Assembly: GCA_002070565.1 (NCBI GenBank)
Contig: MWDM01000001.1
Location: 1-64,000, forward strand
Direction of reading: 5' to 3'
Length of the DNA stretch: 64,000 nucleotides
DNA from: Bacteroidetes bacterium ADurb.Bin139
Lineage (GTDB): Bacteria; Bacteroidota; Bacteroidia; Bacteroidales; UBA932
Below, one piece after another: positions 1-9,191 of this stretch (position 1 is the stretch's first letter; each line of letters opens with the position of its first letter). The position numbers and the translations under genes are program-made. The notes under the pieces were generated by a model that saw only the letters and a list, made by a program, of their open reading frames with translations, had not been told where the DNA came from and made no database searches.

Positions 1-228
1 GTAACGGAAAATTACAATGTGCAGATCCAGGAAGGCGACGGGGTGATCCTGAATATGATCATAAAACAACAGGGAGCCACCCCTGTATTAATGACAGACG
101 GGGATGGACCCGCCCAGGAGGGTGGCAACCTGTTGCTGCTGAGTTCAGGAGAAGGAGACCAGACCACTACCTCTTTGGTGGACCTGGGTTATAATGGGAA
201 CTGGCACCTGGGTATTACCGTACGATAA
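1..228 (+). CDS. C-terminal fragment of an unidentified protein (partial)
   Basis: An open frame runs from the first base of the window to a TAA at 226-228, giving the last 75 residues of a protein whose start lies outside. The tail is rich in Gly, Asp, Leu and Thr, with short alternating hydrophobic stretches (VILNMII, NLLLLSS, WHLGITV) that look like beta strands of an extracellular or surface domain. I do not recognise the family. Its last 14 bases overlap the 3' end of the convergent symporter gene, and no terminator is visible. Confidence 0.5.
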   Translation, partial: VTENYNVQIQEGDGVILNMIIKQQGATPVLMTDGDGPAQEGGNLLLLSSGEGDQTTTSLVDLGYNGNWHLGITVR

Positions 229-1552
229 GATCCACAAATACGGCCGCTATCGCAACGGGGGCCACATAACGTATGAGAAAATAATAAGCGCGGAACAGGG
301 TGCCCTTAAGGGTACCCTGATTTGTAAATTCATCATAGACAGTTGACTTCTTGATGTACCACCCCACAAACAGGACAATGGACAAGCCGCCAAGAGGCAG
401 GAGTATATTGGCAGAGAGGTAGTCAAAGAAATCAAATATGGATTTCCCAAATATTTTCACGTGCTGCAATACGCCCTGAGACAGGGAACTGAAAGAAGCA
501 CAGACCGCCACCAAAGCCGATATGATGGCTACAGCTGTTTTCCGTTTCATTTTCAACTTTTCTGTAATATAGGCAGTCACCACCTCGAGCAGCGATATGG
601 ACGAGGTGATGGCCGCTATGAACAGGATCAGGTAAAACATAACGGCAAAAATGTTCCCCAGCGGTATCTGGGCAAAGATTCGTGGAAGAACAATAAAAAC
701 GAGTCCGGGACCTTCCTGCGGCGATATCCCGAAGGAGAACACGGCCGGCATAATGGCCAGTCCGGCCAGTATGGCAAACAGGGTATCTGACATGGCCGTA
801 GTAAAGGCCAGTTTGGTCAGATTTTCCCTTTTGGGGATGTACGAACCATAGGTGATCATGCAGCCCATGCCCAGACTGAGCGAAAAAAAGGCCTGACCCA
901 GGGCAGCCAGGGCTACCTGGGTATTGATTTTGGAAAAATCCGGTTTTACCAAAAATAAAATTCCTTTTTCTGCCCCCGGGAGGGTGACGGAACGGATCAT
1001 CAGAATGACAACCATGAAAAACAAAAAGGGCATCATGATCCTGGAATATTTCTCAATTCCTTTCTTGATGCCGGACATGACTATCAGGGCGCTGAGCAGG
1101 ATAAACAGTATTGTCCAGAATATGGGCCGGATTGGGGATGTAACCAGGGCTGCAAACTGGCTTTCTATGGCAGAGGCATCGGGGGTGGAAAAGACGTGGA
1201 TCACGGAGCGGAAAATGTAATCCATTGTCCAGCCCCCCACAACGGTATAAAAAGCCAAAATGCAAAAAGCGGCGACAACACCCACAATGCCCACGGCGCC
1301 CCAGGGAGTACGGGGGGCCAGCATCTGGAACGCTTTGACGGTGTTGGCCTGGGTCCGGCGGCCGATAATGAATTCGGAGATCATTATGGGCAGGCAGATC
1401 ACCAGTACAAAAGCAAGATAAATGAGGATAAAGGCAGCTCCTCCGTTTTGTCCCACCAGGTATGGGAAGCGCCAAAGGTTACCCAGTCCCACAGCAGAAC
1501 CCACCGTGGCCACCAGGACACCGAAAAATCCTGAAAATTCGTCACGTTTCAT
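215..1552 (-). CDS. Sodium-dependent transporter, neurotransmitter:sodium symporter (NSS/SNF) family
   Basis: A 445-residue polytopic membrane protein, probably a Na+-coupled amino-acid uptake system of the LeuT/MhsT fold. The first segment carries the family signature VGSAVGLGNLWRFPY (about residues 17-31), the unwound TM1 region that holds sodium and substrate in LeuT, followed by GQNGGAAF. About eleven hydrophobic segments follow, matching the shorter bacterial members. The start ATG sits 17 nt after a CAAATATA box read on this strand as TATATTTG. Substrate cannot be told from sequence. It is transcribed divergently from yfhO. Confidence 0.93.
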   Translation of the reverse strand: MKRDEFSGFFGVLVATVGSAVGLGNLWRFPYLVGQNGGAAFILIYLAFVLVICLPIMISEFIIGRRTQANTVKAFQMLAPRTPWGAVGIVGVVAAFCILAFYTVVGGWTMDYIFRSVIHVFSTPDASAIESQFAALVTSPIRPIFWTILFILLSALIVMSGIKKGIEKYSRIMMPFLFFMVVILMIRSVTLPGAEKGILFLVKPDFSKINTQVALAALGQAFFSLSLGMGCMITYGSYIPKRENLTKLAFTTAMSDTLFAILAGLAIMPAVFSFGISPQEGPGLVFIVLPRIFAQIPLGNIFAVMFYLILFIAAITSSISLLEVVTAYITEKLKMKRKTAVAIISALVAVCASFSSLSQGVLQHVKIFGKSIFDFFDYLSANILLPLGGLSIVLFVGWYIKKSTVYDEFTNQGTLKGTLFRAYYFLIRYVAPVAIAAVFVDLIVR

Positions 1553-1569
1553 AAAGAGCCGGTTTTACA

Positions 1570-1577
1570 CAAATATA
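1570..1577 (-). promoter_or_regulatory. -7 promoter box for the NSS symporter
   Basis: TATATTTG on the minus strand matches the Bacteroidota TAnnTTTG element, 17 nt before the symporter ATG. Confidence 0.55.
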
Positions 1578-1590
1578 CGCCCTTTCTTTT

Positions 1591-1598
1591 TACCTTTG
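1591..1598 (+). promoter_or_regulatory. -7 promoter box for yfhO
   Basis: TACCTTTG, a full TAnnTTTG match, lies 18 nt before the yfhO ATG. It forms a compact divergent promoter with the box at 1570-1577. Confidence 0.6.
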
Positions 1599-1616
1599 TT
1601 ATAAAATACGCGTGTT

Positions 1617-4109
1617 ATGCAGAAAATTCCCGTTAAAAAATGGCTCGTTTACCCGGTAGCCGCCGTGCTGTTTATGGCCATTGCCTACGGCTTTGTTCCA
1701 CAGGTTTTTCAGGGTAAAATCCTCAACCAGGGAGATATTACGGCCTGGCAGGCCATGGCCAGAGAAGCCAAAGAGTACAATCAGACGCATGAAGATGAAG
1801 CCCGCTGGACCAACGCTATGTTCAGCGGTATGCCTACCGTGACCATTAACAAAGTCACACGGGGCAATTACACCCGGGTCATCAGCCGCGTTCTGGAAGC
1901 GGGTGCAGCGCCGGCCTCTTACCTGTTCCTGTCTCTTGTGGGCGGGTTTCTTCTGTTTCTTGCTCTGGGGGTAAACGGGTGGCTGGCCATAGGGGGAGCC
2001 CTGGCCATAACTTTCTGTGCTTACAATATGCAGATCATACAGGCTGGGCATGTAACCAAGATGATTGCCATTGCCTACATGCCCTGGGTGTTGGCTTCAC
2101 TGGCGTATGCATACCGCAAAAACGCATTGACGGGAGCCTTGTTTTTTGCCCTGACCGTAAGTTTCCAGGTAGCTGCCAATCATCCGCAAATCACCTATTA
2201 CCTGGGATTCATCATGGTCTTTACCGTAGGCGGTTTGCTGGCAGAAGCCATTATCGGGCACAGGGTGCCACATTTTGTACGAACCACGGTGTTGCTGGTT
2301 GCTGCCGGATTGCTGGGATTGGCCACCTCGGCAAATCACCTGCTACCCACTTATGAATATACAAGGTATTCCATGCGCGGCGGATCTGAACTGGAAACTC
2401 CGGAGGGCGATACACCCCGCAAAGGGCTTGATATGGACTATGCCACGCAGTGGAGTTATTCCAGGATGGAGTCCTTCAATATGATGATTCCCGATTTCTA
2501 TGGCGGTCCATCTGTGGGGGCGCTGGACAAGGATTCACACACCTATGAAAAACTTTCGGGCATGGGATATAACCCCAACAGCATAATTTCCAACATGCCC
2601 CTTTACTGGGGAGAACAACCCTTCACCGCAGGTCCCATGTATATGGGAGCCATTATGCTCTTCTTTTTCGTGTTGGGGCTGATCCTGGTTAAAGGGCCTC
2701 TGAAATGGGCACTGGCCGGGGTTTGCGTACTGGCGCTGCTGCTGTCCTGGGGATACCACCTGGAGTGGTTTTCTGCGCTGTTTTTCCGGTATATTCCCCT
2801 TTATAACAAGTTCCGCACGGTGAGCATGATCCTGGTCATCTGGCAGATGGTGGTACCGGTGCTGGGCATTTATGCCGTATGGACCCTGCTGGAAAATCAA
2901 TACCCCGGGCAAAAATCGACAAGGGCCATTTACTGGAGTCTGGGCATTACCGCCGGACTGTGCCTGGTATTTGCCCTGGTGCCTTCCCTGGCCGGTTCTT
3001 TTACAGGACCATCCGATGCCTCGCTCCCAGGAGAACTGATCCCCGCCCTTGTGGCAGACCGTAAAGGGTTGCTACGCCAGGATGCCCTCCGCTCTGCCTT
3101 TCTGATAGCGGCCGCTGCCGTTATTATCTGGCTGGGTATCAATAAAAAAATAAAACAGTCATGGGCGATTGCAGCCCTGGGTATCCTGCTTATGGTGGAT
3201 TACCTGCCTGCTGCCAGAAGGTATTTAAACGATTCGCATTTTGTTACCCCCGGCCATTACAGCACCCAGTTCGCAGAAAGGCCTGTAGATAAGCTTATAA
3301 AGGAGGACCCGGATTTGTATTACCGCGTACTGGATCTTACCGGAAATCCTTTTTCGGACTCCCGCCCCAGTTATCACCACAAATCCATAGGTGGATACAA
3401 TGCGGCCAAGCTGCAACGGTACCAGGACGTGATAGACCGCCACCTGGTACCTGAAATGCAGTATTTCATAGACAAGCTGAGCCAGTGCCAGACGCTGGAC
3501 GAGGCTTCAGCCATATTTGCCTGGCAGGGGACACAGACCCGCACCCCGGTCATGAACCTGCTAAACACGCGGTATGTTATCCTTTCCAAAGACGGTGCGC
3601 CGGTTGTGAATCCTCATGCCCTGGGAAATGCCTGGGTGGTGTCTTCCATTACGGGTGCAGAAAGCAACCTGGAAGAGCTTGAAGCCCTTTCCCGCACCGA
3701 TCTGCGGACAACGGCTGTTATGCGTGATGCCCCGGTGGAATGGGTTCAGGCTGCCAGCCCGTCGGAATCGGCTGTCACATTAACGTCTTATTCTCCCAAT
3801 ACGCTCGAATACAAGGCTTCCATGGAAAAGGACGGGATTGTGGTTTTTGGAGAGGTTTTTTATCCCAAAGGGTGGAAAGCCTGGATAGACGGGGAAGAGG
3901 TGCCCATCCTGCGGTCCAATTACATCACCCGCACTTTATATGTGCCTGCCGGGGAACACCGGATACGTTTTACTTACCTTCCTGCTTCCTACACAACGGG
4001 TATACTGATTTCACGCATCAGTTCCTCGGCCTTGCTGCTGGCATTGCTGGCTGCGGTTGTGTTTGCCGGCGTTGGTATGTTACGAAAGAAAAAGGATACG
4101 GAAAAGTAG
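1617..4109 (+). CDS. YfhO-family polytopic membrane protein
   Basis: 830 residues with about twelve to fourteen hydrophobic segments and a large hydrophilic domain near residues 530-790, followed by a last TM helix and a basic tail (RKKKDTEK). This is the architecture of bacterial YfhO proteins (DUF6044/GT-C-like fold), which in Firmicutes are linked to glycosylation of lipoteichoic acid; the role in Bacteroidota is not established. The C-terminal domain has a beta-rich block with KGWKAWIDGEEV, typical of the family. The last 92 bases overlap the end of folA on the opposite strand. Confidence 0.85.
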   Translation: MQKIPVKKWLVYPVAAVLFMAIAYGFVPQVFQGKILNQGDITAWQAMAREAKEYNQTHEDEARWTNAMFSGMPTVTINKVTRGNYTRVISRVLEAGAAPASYLFLSLVGGFLLFLALGVNGWLAIGGALAITFCAYNMQIIQAGHVTKMIAIAYMPWVLASLAYAYRKNALTGALFFALTVSFQVAANHPQITYYLGFIMVFTVGGLLAEAIIGHRVPHFVRTTVLLVAAGLLGLATSANHLLPTYEYTRYSMRGGSELETPEGDTPRKGLDMDYATQWSYSRMESFNMMIPDFYGGPSVGALDKDSHTYEKLSGMGYNPNSIISNMPLYWGEQPFTAGPMYMGAIMLFFFVLGLILVKGPLKWALAGVCVLALLLSWGYHLEWFSALFFRYIPLYNKFRTVSMILVIWQMVVPVLGIYAVWTLLENQYPGQKSTRAIYWSLGITAGLCLVFALVPSLAGSFTGPSDASLPGELIPALVADRKGLLRQDALRSAFLIAAAAVIIWLGINKKIKQSWAIAALGILLMVDYLPAARRYLNDSHFVTPGHYSTQFAERPVDKLIKEDPDLYYRVLDLTGNPFSDSRPSYHHKSIGGYNAAKLQRYQDVIDRHLVPEMQYFIDKLSQCQTLDEASAIFAWQGTQTRTPVMNLLNTRYVILSKDGAPVVNPHALGNAWVVSSITGAESNLEELEALSRTDLRTTAVMRDAPVEWVQAASPSESAVTLTSYSPNTLEYKASMEKDGIVVFGEVFYPKGWKAWIDGEEVPILRSNYITRTLYVPAGEHRIRFTYLPASYTTGILISRISSSALLLALLAAVVFAGVGMLRKKKDTEK

Positions 4110-4554
4110 CTCCCCTTGAAAAATCCTGGCGCGATACCTCCTGCCAGACCAGGGGATCTATGGTCGGGAAAAACACATCGGCTCCATCTGGGGGCAGCGG
4201 AGCCTGCACGTGGGTGATGTAAAGCCTGTCTGCCAGGGGCATGGTTTGCCGGTAGATCTGAGCCCCTCCAATAATGAACACTTCTGTCTGATCGTTTAGT
4301 GTCGCCAGTACTTCTTCCAGCTTTTTCCCGGAGCGGGAAATCACTACGTTGTTGCGTCCGGGCAGGGGTTTTCCTAGCGATTCGTAAGTCCTGCGGCCCA
4401 TGATCACGGTATGTCCCAGGGTCAGGGACTTGAAATGCCTGAGGTCTTCGGTAATGTGCCACAACAACCCGTTGCGAACGCCCAGTTCCCCTGAAGGGCC
4501 CAGCACGGCAATCAGCGATAGTCTGAAGGAGCGGTTGATATTCTGTTTGTTCAT
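4018..4554 (-). CDS. folA: Dihydrofolate reductase
   Basis: 178 residues. It reduces dihydrofolate to tetrahydrofolate with NADPH, regenerating the cofactor oxidised by ThyA. Visible family features are [22 protein letters not shown] near the N-terminus, the cofactor-loop run [24 protein letters not shown], and [24 protein letters not shown]. The expected DHFR end is near FSFVTYQRR; a Pro/Gln/Ala-rich tail of about 15 residues follows. The start ATG overlaps the thyA stop by 4 nt, so the two are translationally coupled. The 3' end runs 92 nt into yfhO on the opposite strand. Confidence 0.95.
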   Translation of the reverse strand: MNKQNINRSFRLSLIAVLGPSGELGVRNGLLWHITEDLRHFKSLTLGHTVIMGRRTYESLGKPLPGRNNVVISRSGKKLEEVLATLNDQTEVFIIGGAQIYRQTMPLADRLYITHVQAPLPPDGADVFFPTIDPLVWQEVSRQDFSRGATFPYPFSFVTYQRRQTQPQPAMPAARPRN

Positions 4555-5345
4555 ACGGCAACCGGGGCTTTGATAGCGGGATGGGGATTGTAATTCAGGA
4601 GGGAAAAATCGGTGTATTCAAATCCAAAAATATCACGACGTTCCGGATTCAGAACCATCTGCGGCAGCGGCCGGGGAGTCCGTGAAAGTTGCAGGCGTAC
4701 CTGGTCTGTGTGGTTTTTGTAAATATGCACATCCCCGAACGTGTGGATATAATCCCCCGGTTTGTACCCACACACCTGAGCCACCATAAGGGTAAGCAAA
4801 GAATAGGAAGCAATGTTGAAAGGGACGCCCAGAAAAACATCGGCACTGCGCTGGTAAAGCTGACAGGAAAGTCTTCCGTCTGCGACATAGAACTGGAAGA
4901 GAACGTGACAGGGCGGAAGTGCCATCCGGGGAATTTCCCCCACATTCCATGCGCTGACAATGTGGCGTCTTCCATTGGGGTTTGATTGTAAGCCTTCAAT
5001 AAGCGATGCTATCTGGTCAACGGTTTGTCCTTTTGCTGTTTCCCAGGAACGCCATTGTTTCCCGTAGACCGGACCCAGGTCTCCCCGCTGGTCTGCCCAT
5101 TCATCCCATATGGTTACTCCGTTGTCGTTAAGGTAGGCAACATTGGTGTCTCCGCGCAGGAACCATAACAGCTCATAAATGATGGATTTGAGGTGAACCT
5201 TTTTGGTGGTAAGCAGCGGAAACCCTTCTTCCAGGGGACAGCGCAGCTGGTATCCAAACACGCTCCGCGTGCCCGTCCCGGTCCTGTCTTCTTTGTCTGT
5301 CCCGTGCTCCAGTATGTGTTGCAGCAGATCCAAATAGTTTTTCAT
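4551..5345 (-). CDS. thyA: Thymidylate synthase
   Basis: 264 residues, the same length as E. coli ThyA. It methylates dUMP to dTMP using methylene-tetrahydrofolate. The nucleophile is Cys146 in [11 protein letters not shown], at the E. coli position, with the folate/dUMP-binding Arg in [11 protein letters not shown] near residue 21 and the conserved GVPFNIASY block. It is first gene of a thyA-folA pair. A TACCTTTG box ends only 7 nt before the ATG, so the transcript probably has almost no leader. Confidence 0.97.
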   Translation of the reverse strand: MKNYLDLLQHILEHGTDKEDRTGTGTRSVFGYQLRCPLEEGFPLLTTKKVHLKSIIYELLWFLRGDTNVAYLNDNGVTIWDEWADQRGDLGPVYGKQWRSWETAKGQTVDQIASLIEGLQSNPNGRRHIVSAWNVGEIPRMALPPCHVLFQFYVADGRLSCQLYQRSADVFLGVPFNIASYSLLTLMVAQVCGYKPGDYIHTFGDVHIYKNHTDQVRLQLSRTPRPLPQMVLNPERRDIFGFEYTDFSLLNYNPHPAIKAPVAV

Positions 5346-5352
5346 GGCAAAG

Positions 5353-5360
5353 CAAAGGTA
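5353..5360 (-). promoter_or_regulatory. -7 promoter box for thyA-folA
   Basis: TACCTTTG on the minus strand, with only 7 nt between the box and the thyA ATG. Since Bacteroidota transcription starts a few nt after this element, the leader should be 0-3 nt. Confidence 0.6.
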
Positions 5361-5373
5361 GCCATTTTCTATT

Positions 5374-5381
5374 TACCTTTG
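5374..5381 (+). promoter_or_regulatory. -7 promoter box for aspS
   Basis: TACCTTTG 19 nt before the aspS ATG. It is back-to-back with the thyA box, so two divergent promoters share about 55 bp. Confidence 0.6.
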
Positions 5382-5400
5382 CGGGCATAAAACTAACGAT

Positions 5401-7164
5401 ATGTACAGGACACACACATGCGGCGAACTTGACCTATCATGTACAGGCCGGCAGGTTACCCTGGCCGGGTGGGTACAACGGATAAGAAAACTGGGCGGGA
5501 TGACTTTCATAGACCTGCGTGACCGGTACGGGATTACCCAGCTGGTGGTGAAAGAAGATTCCCCCGCCGCGGTAAAAGATACGGCCGAATCGCTGGGCCG
5601 CGAGTATGTTATCAAGGCAGAGGGAATGGTGGTGGAGCGAAGCAGCAAGAATCCGAAGATACCTACCGGAGAAATTGAGATTTCCCTGAGCGGGATACAG
5701 GTGCTGAATCCTGCGCAAATACCGCCTTTCACGATAGAGGAAAACTCCGATGGCGGGGAAGAGCTGCGCGCCCGTTACCGATACCTGGACCTGCGCAGGC
5801 CCCCGTTGCAACAAGCCATGATGCTCAGGCACCGCATAGCGCAGCAGACACGCAGTTATCTGAGTGGTGGCGGGTTTCTGGAGATAGAAACTCCCTTTCT
5901 GATCAAATCGACCCCGGAAGGAGCCCGGGATTTTGTCGTTCCCTCACGCATGAACCAGGGACAGTTTTATGCCTTGCCGCAGAGTCCGCAACAATTCAAG
6001 CAGTTGCTCATGATTGCCGGGTACGACAAATATTTTCAGATTGTACGCTGTTTCCGGGACGAGGACCTGAGGGCAGACCGGCAACCCGAATTCACCCAGA
6101 TAGACTGTGAAATGTCTTTTGTGGAACGGGACGATGTCCTGGCACAATTTGAAGGATTGATCTGCCACCTGTTTAAAACTGTACTGGATATTGAAATACC
6201 TGCTCCCCTGCCCCGCATGTCCTACCAGACTGCTATGGAAAAATACGGCAGTGATAAGCCCGACATACGGTTTGATATGTTGATAAACGATCTTACCCCC
6301 CTTACAAGAGACACCGGATTCGGCGTCTTTCGGAACGCTGACTATGTGGGGGCCATATGCGTCAAGGGGGCAGCCGGGTACACCAGAAAACAGCTGGATG
6401 AACTTACAGAATGGGTGAAGCGACCGCAGATAGGCGGTTCCGGATTGGTTTATGTGCGCTGCCTGGCAGAAGGCGATGGATTGATGGTCTATAAATCATC
6501 TGTGGACAAATATTTTGACCAGCAGGCGCTGGCCCGCTGGGGAGGGTTGTGCGGGACAACAGACGGCGACTTGTTGCTGGTAATGAGCGGAAAGAAAACC
6601 AAAACCCGGGAAGCGCTGGGGAGCTTGCGTCTGGAAATGGGCAACCGGCTGGGATTGAGGAATAAAGACGTTTTTGCTCCTTTATGGGTGTACGACTTCC
6701 CGTTGCTGGAATGGGATGAAGAAACACAACGGTTCTACGCCAAACATCATCCCTTTACCGCCCCCAAACCGGAAGACCTGGACAAATTCTACAGCGACGA
6801 TTCCCGTGACCTGGAGCGCGTAAATGCCAACGCTTACGATTTGGTGCTTAACGGTACCGAAATTGGCGGAGGATCCATAAGGATACATGATGCCCGTATG
6901 CAGGAAAGAATGTTTCAGATACTGGGCATGGGTCCTGAAGAAGTCAATGCCAAATTTTCTTTCATCATTGATGCCTTCCGCTTTGGGGCGCCCCCGCATG
7001 GAGGAATTGCCTTCGGATTTGACCGCTTGTGTTCGCTCTTTGGCGGTTCGGAAAGCATTCGCGATTTCATCGCATTCCCAAAAAACAATTCCGGCAGGGA
7101 TGTCATGATAGATGCTCCCGCCGAAATTGATGCCTTGCAAAAAAAGGAACTGGGTCTTAAATAA
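5401..7164 (+). CDS. aspS: Aspartyl-tRNA synthetase
   Basis: 587 residues, normal for the bacterial type. Class II enzyme charging tRNA-Asp. It has an N-terminal OB-fold anticodon-binding domain (about 1-105), the class II motif 2 region [18 protein letters not shown] (about 219-236), the bacterial GAD insertion domain (about 285-420) and motif 3 in [10 protein letters not shown] near residue 533. The start follows a TACCTTTG box. A small hairpin (aagggc-acag-gccctt, 7164-7179) lies at the convergent junction with the serine hydrolase, but no T run follows it. Confidence 0.98.
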   Translation: MYRTHTCGELDLSCTGRQVTLAGWVQRIRKLGGMTFIDLRDRYGITQLVVKEDSPAAVKDTAESLGREYVIKAEGMVVERSSKNPKIPTGEIEISLSGIQVLNPAQIPPFTIEENSDGGEELRARYRYLDLRRPPLQQAMMLRHRIAQQTRSYLSGGGFLEIETPFLIKSTPEGARDFVVPSRMNQGQFYALPQSPQQFKQLLMIAGYDKYFQIVRCFRDEDLRADRQPEFTQIDCEMSFVERDDVLAQFEGLICHLFKTVLDIEIPAPLPRMSYQTAMEKYGSDKPDIRFDMLINDLTPLTRDTGFGVFRNADYVGAICVKGAAGYTRKQLDELTEWVKRPQIGGSGLVYVRCLAEGDGLMVYKSSVDKYFDQQALARWGGLCGTTDGDLLLVMSGKKTKTREALGSLRLEMGNRLGLRNKDVFAPLWVYDFPLLEWDEETQRFYAKHHPFTAPKPEDLDKFYSDDSRDLERVNANAYDLVLNGTEIGGGSIRIHDARMQERMFQILGMGPEEVNAKFSFIIDAFRFGAPPHGGIAFGFDRLCSLFGGSESIRDFIAFPKNNSGRDVMIDAPAEIDALQKKELGLK

Positions 7165-7177
7165 AGGGCACAGGCCC

Positions 7178-8338
7178 TTACCGGATAAAGATGTCGTACA
7201 GGGCGTTGATCACGTCTGTCTGAACGGGCATGAATCCGTTTTCCCTGCGGGGGATTGACGTATCACAGCCGTTGCATAGGACAATGAATCCAAATTTCTT
7301 ATCCTTTTCAAAGAACATAGCCGAGAAAAGTCCATAAGCGCTTCCGGTATGCCCGGTCATGATTTCTCCTTCTATCAGTTTGTCGGTCTTTTGCAGGGCA
7401 AATCCGTATCCAAGGCCTGTATCCGCAGAATCCGGGCCTCCCGGGCTTAGGGGCGTCTGCATGAGTGCCACGCTTTGCGGGGTAAGCACTTCCCGGCCGT
7501 CCAGGGTCCCGTCGTTGATCTGTACCAATGCCTGGCGTGCCAGATCAGGGGCACTGATCTTAAGACCTCCGGTAGGGGAAAAGATAACCGTAGAGGAGTC
7601 CATCACATAATTCTCAATGTCACTTATTCTGGAATTATATGCCTGCGGCTGGGGTATAAACTGCCCTTGCTGAAACGTATAAATGGTGGCAAAACGGGTG
7701 GTGTCCAGGTCGTTAACATTGAACGAGGCATAGACTCCAAGTGGTTCCAGTATATTATACCGGACGTATTGGTCAAAGCGTTCCCCTGAATGGATCTCCA
7801 CAAGGGTCCCCAGGGTGTTGAACCCCAGGTTGCAATATTGATAGCCGGTTCCGGGTGCATAGGCATTGAAGGATCGCGACACGTCCCCGGTGATATCAGG
7901 GCGGATCACGTCAAGGGTAAAGTAGCCGGCACTGTCGCTCAGGCTGGAAGTATGGGAAAGCAGCATCCTGTATGTGATGGGTATGTCCGGGTAAAGGGGG
8001 TTCCTTACCGGGAAGCCGAGCGCTTTTCCAATGTCATCATCCAGGTCAAAACAACCCGCTTCATAAAGCTGCATTATGGCAGTGGCGGTAAAGCTTTTTG
8101 ATATGGAGGCTATACGCATCAAATGGGATGAATCCAGGGGCTCGCCGGTTTCCAGGTTTTTGAAACCGGTTGCCCCGGTATATACCACCTGGTTATCGCA
8201 AATCACGGCAACTGACAATCCCACCGCATTGAGTTCCTTCCCAAGTTCATCCAGGCGGATATCCGCTTTGTGTGCCCTGTAGCCGGAACAGGAGACCAGG
8301 ACCAGCAGTGCGGCCAAAATAATGACAGTTCTTTTCAT
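7178..8338 (-). CDS. Serine hydrolase, class C beta-lactamase/penicillin-binding fold, lipoprotein
   Basis: 386 residues with a lipoprotein signal (lipobox LVSC, Cys17), so probably attached to an envelope membrane. The serine-hydrolase motifs are SISK (Ser78, Lys81), YCN in GTGYQYCNLGF, and HTG in MTGHTGSAYGLF near the C-terminus. The family includes beta-lactamases, DD-peptidases and esterases; the substrate cannot be assigned. It is convergent with aspS and divergent from rsmA. A TACCTTTA box (8361-8368) could serve as promoter. Confidence 0.88.
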   Translation of the reverse strand: MKRTVIILAALLVLVSCSGYRAHKADIRLDELGKELNAVGLSVAVICDNQVVYTGATGFKNLETGEPLDSSHLMRIASISKSFTATAIMQLYEAGCFDLDDDIGKALGFPVRNPLYPDIPITYRMLLSHTSSLSDSAGYFTLDVIRPDITGDVSRSFNAYAPGTGYQYCNLGFNTLGTLVEIHSGERFDQYVRYNILEPLGVYASFNVNDLDTTRFATIYTFQQGQFIPQPQAYNSRISDIENYVMDSSTVIFSPTGGLKISAPDLARQALVQINDGTLDGREVLTPQSVALMQTPLSPGGPDSADTGLGYGFALQKTDKLIEGEIMTGHTGSAYGLFSAMFFEKDKKFGFIVLCNGCDTSIPRRENGFMPVQTDVINALYDIFIR

Positions 8339-8360
8339 AGATTAAAGTGTTAAATTTCTG

Positions 8361-8368
8361 TAAAGGTA
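8361..8368 (-). promoter_or_regulatory. Probable -7 promoter box for the serine hydrolase
   Basis: TACCTTTA on the minus strand differs from TAnnTTTG only in the last base and lies 22 nt before the ATG. Confidence 0.35.
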
Positions 8369-8375
8369 TAAAAAC

Positions 8376-8383
8376 TACCTTTG
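8376..8383 (+). promoter_or_regulatory. -7 promoter box for rsmA
   Basis: TACCTTTG with 7 nt between the box and the rsmA ATG, predicting a leaderless or near-leaderless mRNA. Confidence 0.6.
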
Positions 8384-8390
8384 CATCGTC

Positions 8391-9191
8391 ATGGAAGTAA
8401 GGCCTAAAAAATCACTGGGACAACATTTTCTCAACGACCGCCAGGTTGCCTGGCGCATAGTAGAAAGTTTATTGCCGGGTACAGGAACAATGACCGGACA
8501 GGGATGCGCAGTAGTGGAAGTGGGACCGGGAACGGGTGTTCTTACGTCTTTTCTGCTGGAAAAACCGGGTATTGACTACTATGCCATAGAACTGGACAGG
8601 GAATCGGTGGCTTTTCTGCAAAAAAAATACCCCGGCCTGGGTGACCGGCTCATTACCGGTGATTTTCTCACGGTATCCCGTTCTGTTTTTCCGCACGAAT
8701 TTTCTCTGATAGGAAATTTTCCTTACAATATTTCTTCACAAATCTTCTTCAGGGTGCTGGAATGGCGCGGATCGGTCCCCAGGATCGTGGGCATGCTCCA
8801 GAAAGAGGTGGCCGAAAGGTTTTGTGCTCCCCCGGGATCAAAAACCTACGGGATCCTGAGCGTACTGTTGCAGACCTGGTACGATACGCAATATTTATTT
8901 ACCGTGCCTGCCGGTGCTTTTACCCCTCCGCCAAAGGTGCAGTCGGGTGTTATCCGCCTTACCCGCAATGACAGGACTTCCCTGGGGTGCCCCGAAGATT
9001 TGTTCCGCAAAGTGGTCCGGGCAACTTTCAACCAGCGCCGGAAAACCATTCACAACAGCCTGAAATCGTTATTGGGTGAAAAAACCAATTTTACCTCGCC
9101 CTTGTCGGGACAACGACCCGAGCAATTGGGAGTGGAGGAATTCATTCAACTGACGCAGCAGGTGGCCGCCGTTCTCAATGCTGGTTCATAG
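8391..9191 (+). CDS. rsmA: 16S rRNA (adenine-N6)-dimethyltransferase RsmA/KsgA
   Basis: 266 residues. It dimethylates two adjacent adenosines in the 3' terminal hairpin of 16S rRNA during small-subunit maturation. The N-terminus KKSLGQHFLND is diagnostic. The SAM-binding motif is VEVGPGTGVLT (about 43-53) and the catalytic motif IV is NFPYNIS (about residue 107), followed by the C-terminal helical domain with NQRRKTIHNSLKSLL. Its last 17 bases overlap the convergent ABC permease gene. Confidence 0.97.
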   Translation: MEVRPKKSLGQHFLNDRQVAWRIVESLLPGTGTMTGQGCAVVEVGPGTGVLTSFLLEKPGIDYYAIELDRESVAFLQKKYPGLGDRLITGDFLTVSRSVFPHEFSLIGNFPYNISSQIFFRVLEWRGSVPRIVGMLQKEVAERFCAPPGSKTYGILSVLLQTWYDTQYLFTVPAGAFTPPPKVQSGVIRLTRNDRTSLGCPEDLFRKVVRATFNQRRKTIHNSLKSLLGEKTNFTSPLSGQRPEQLGVEEFIQLTQQVAAVLNAGS

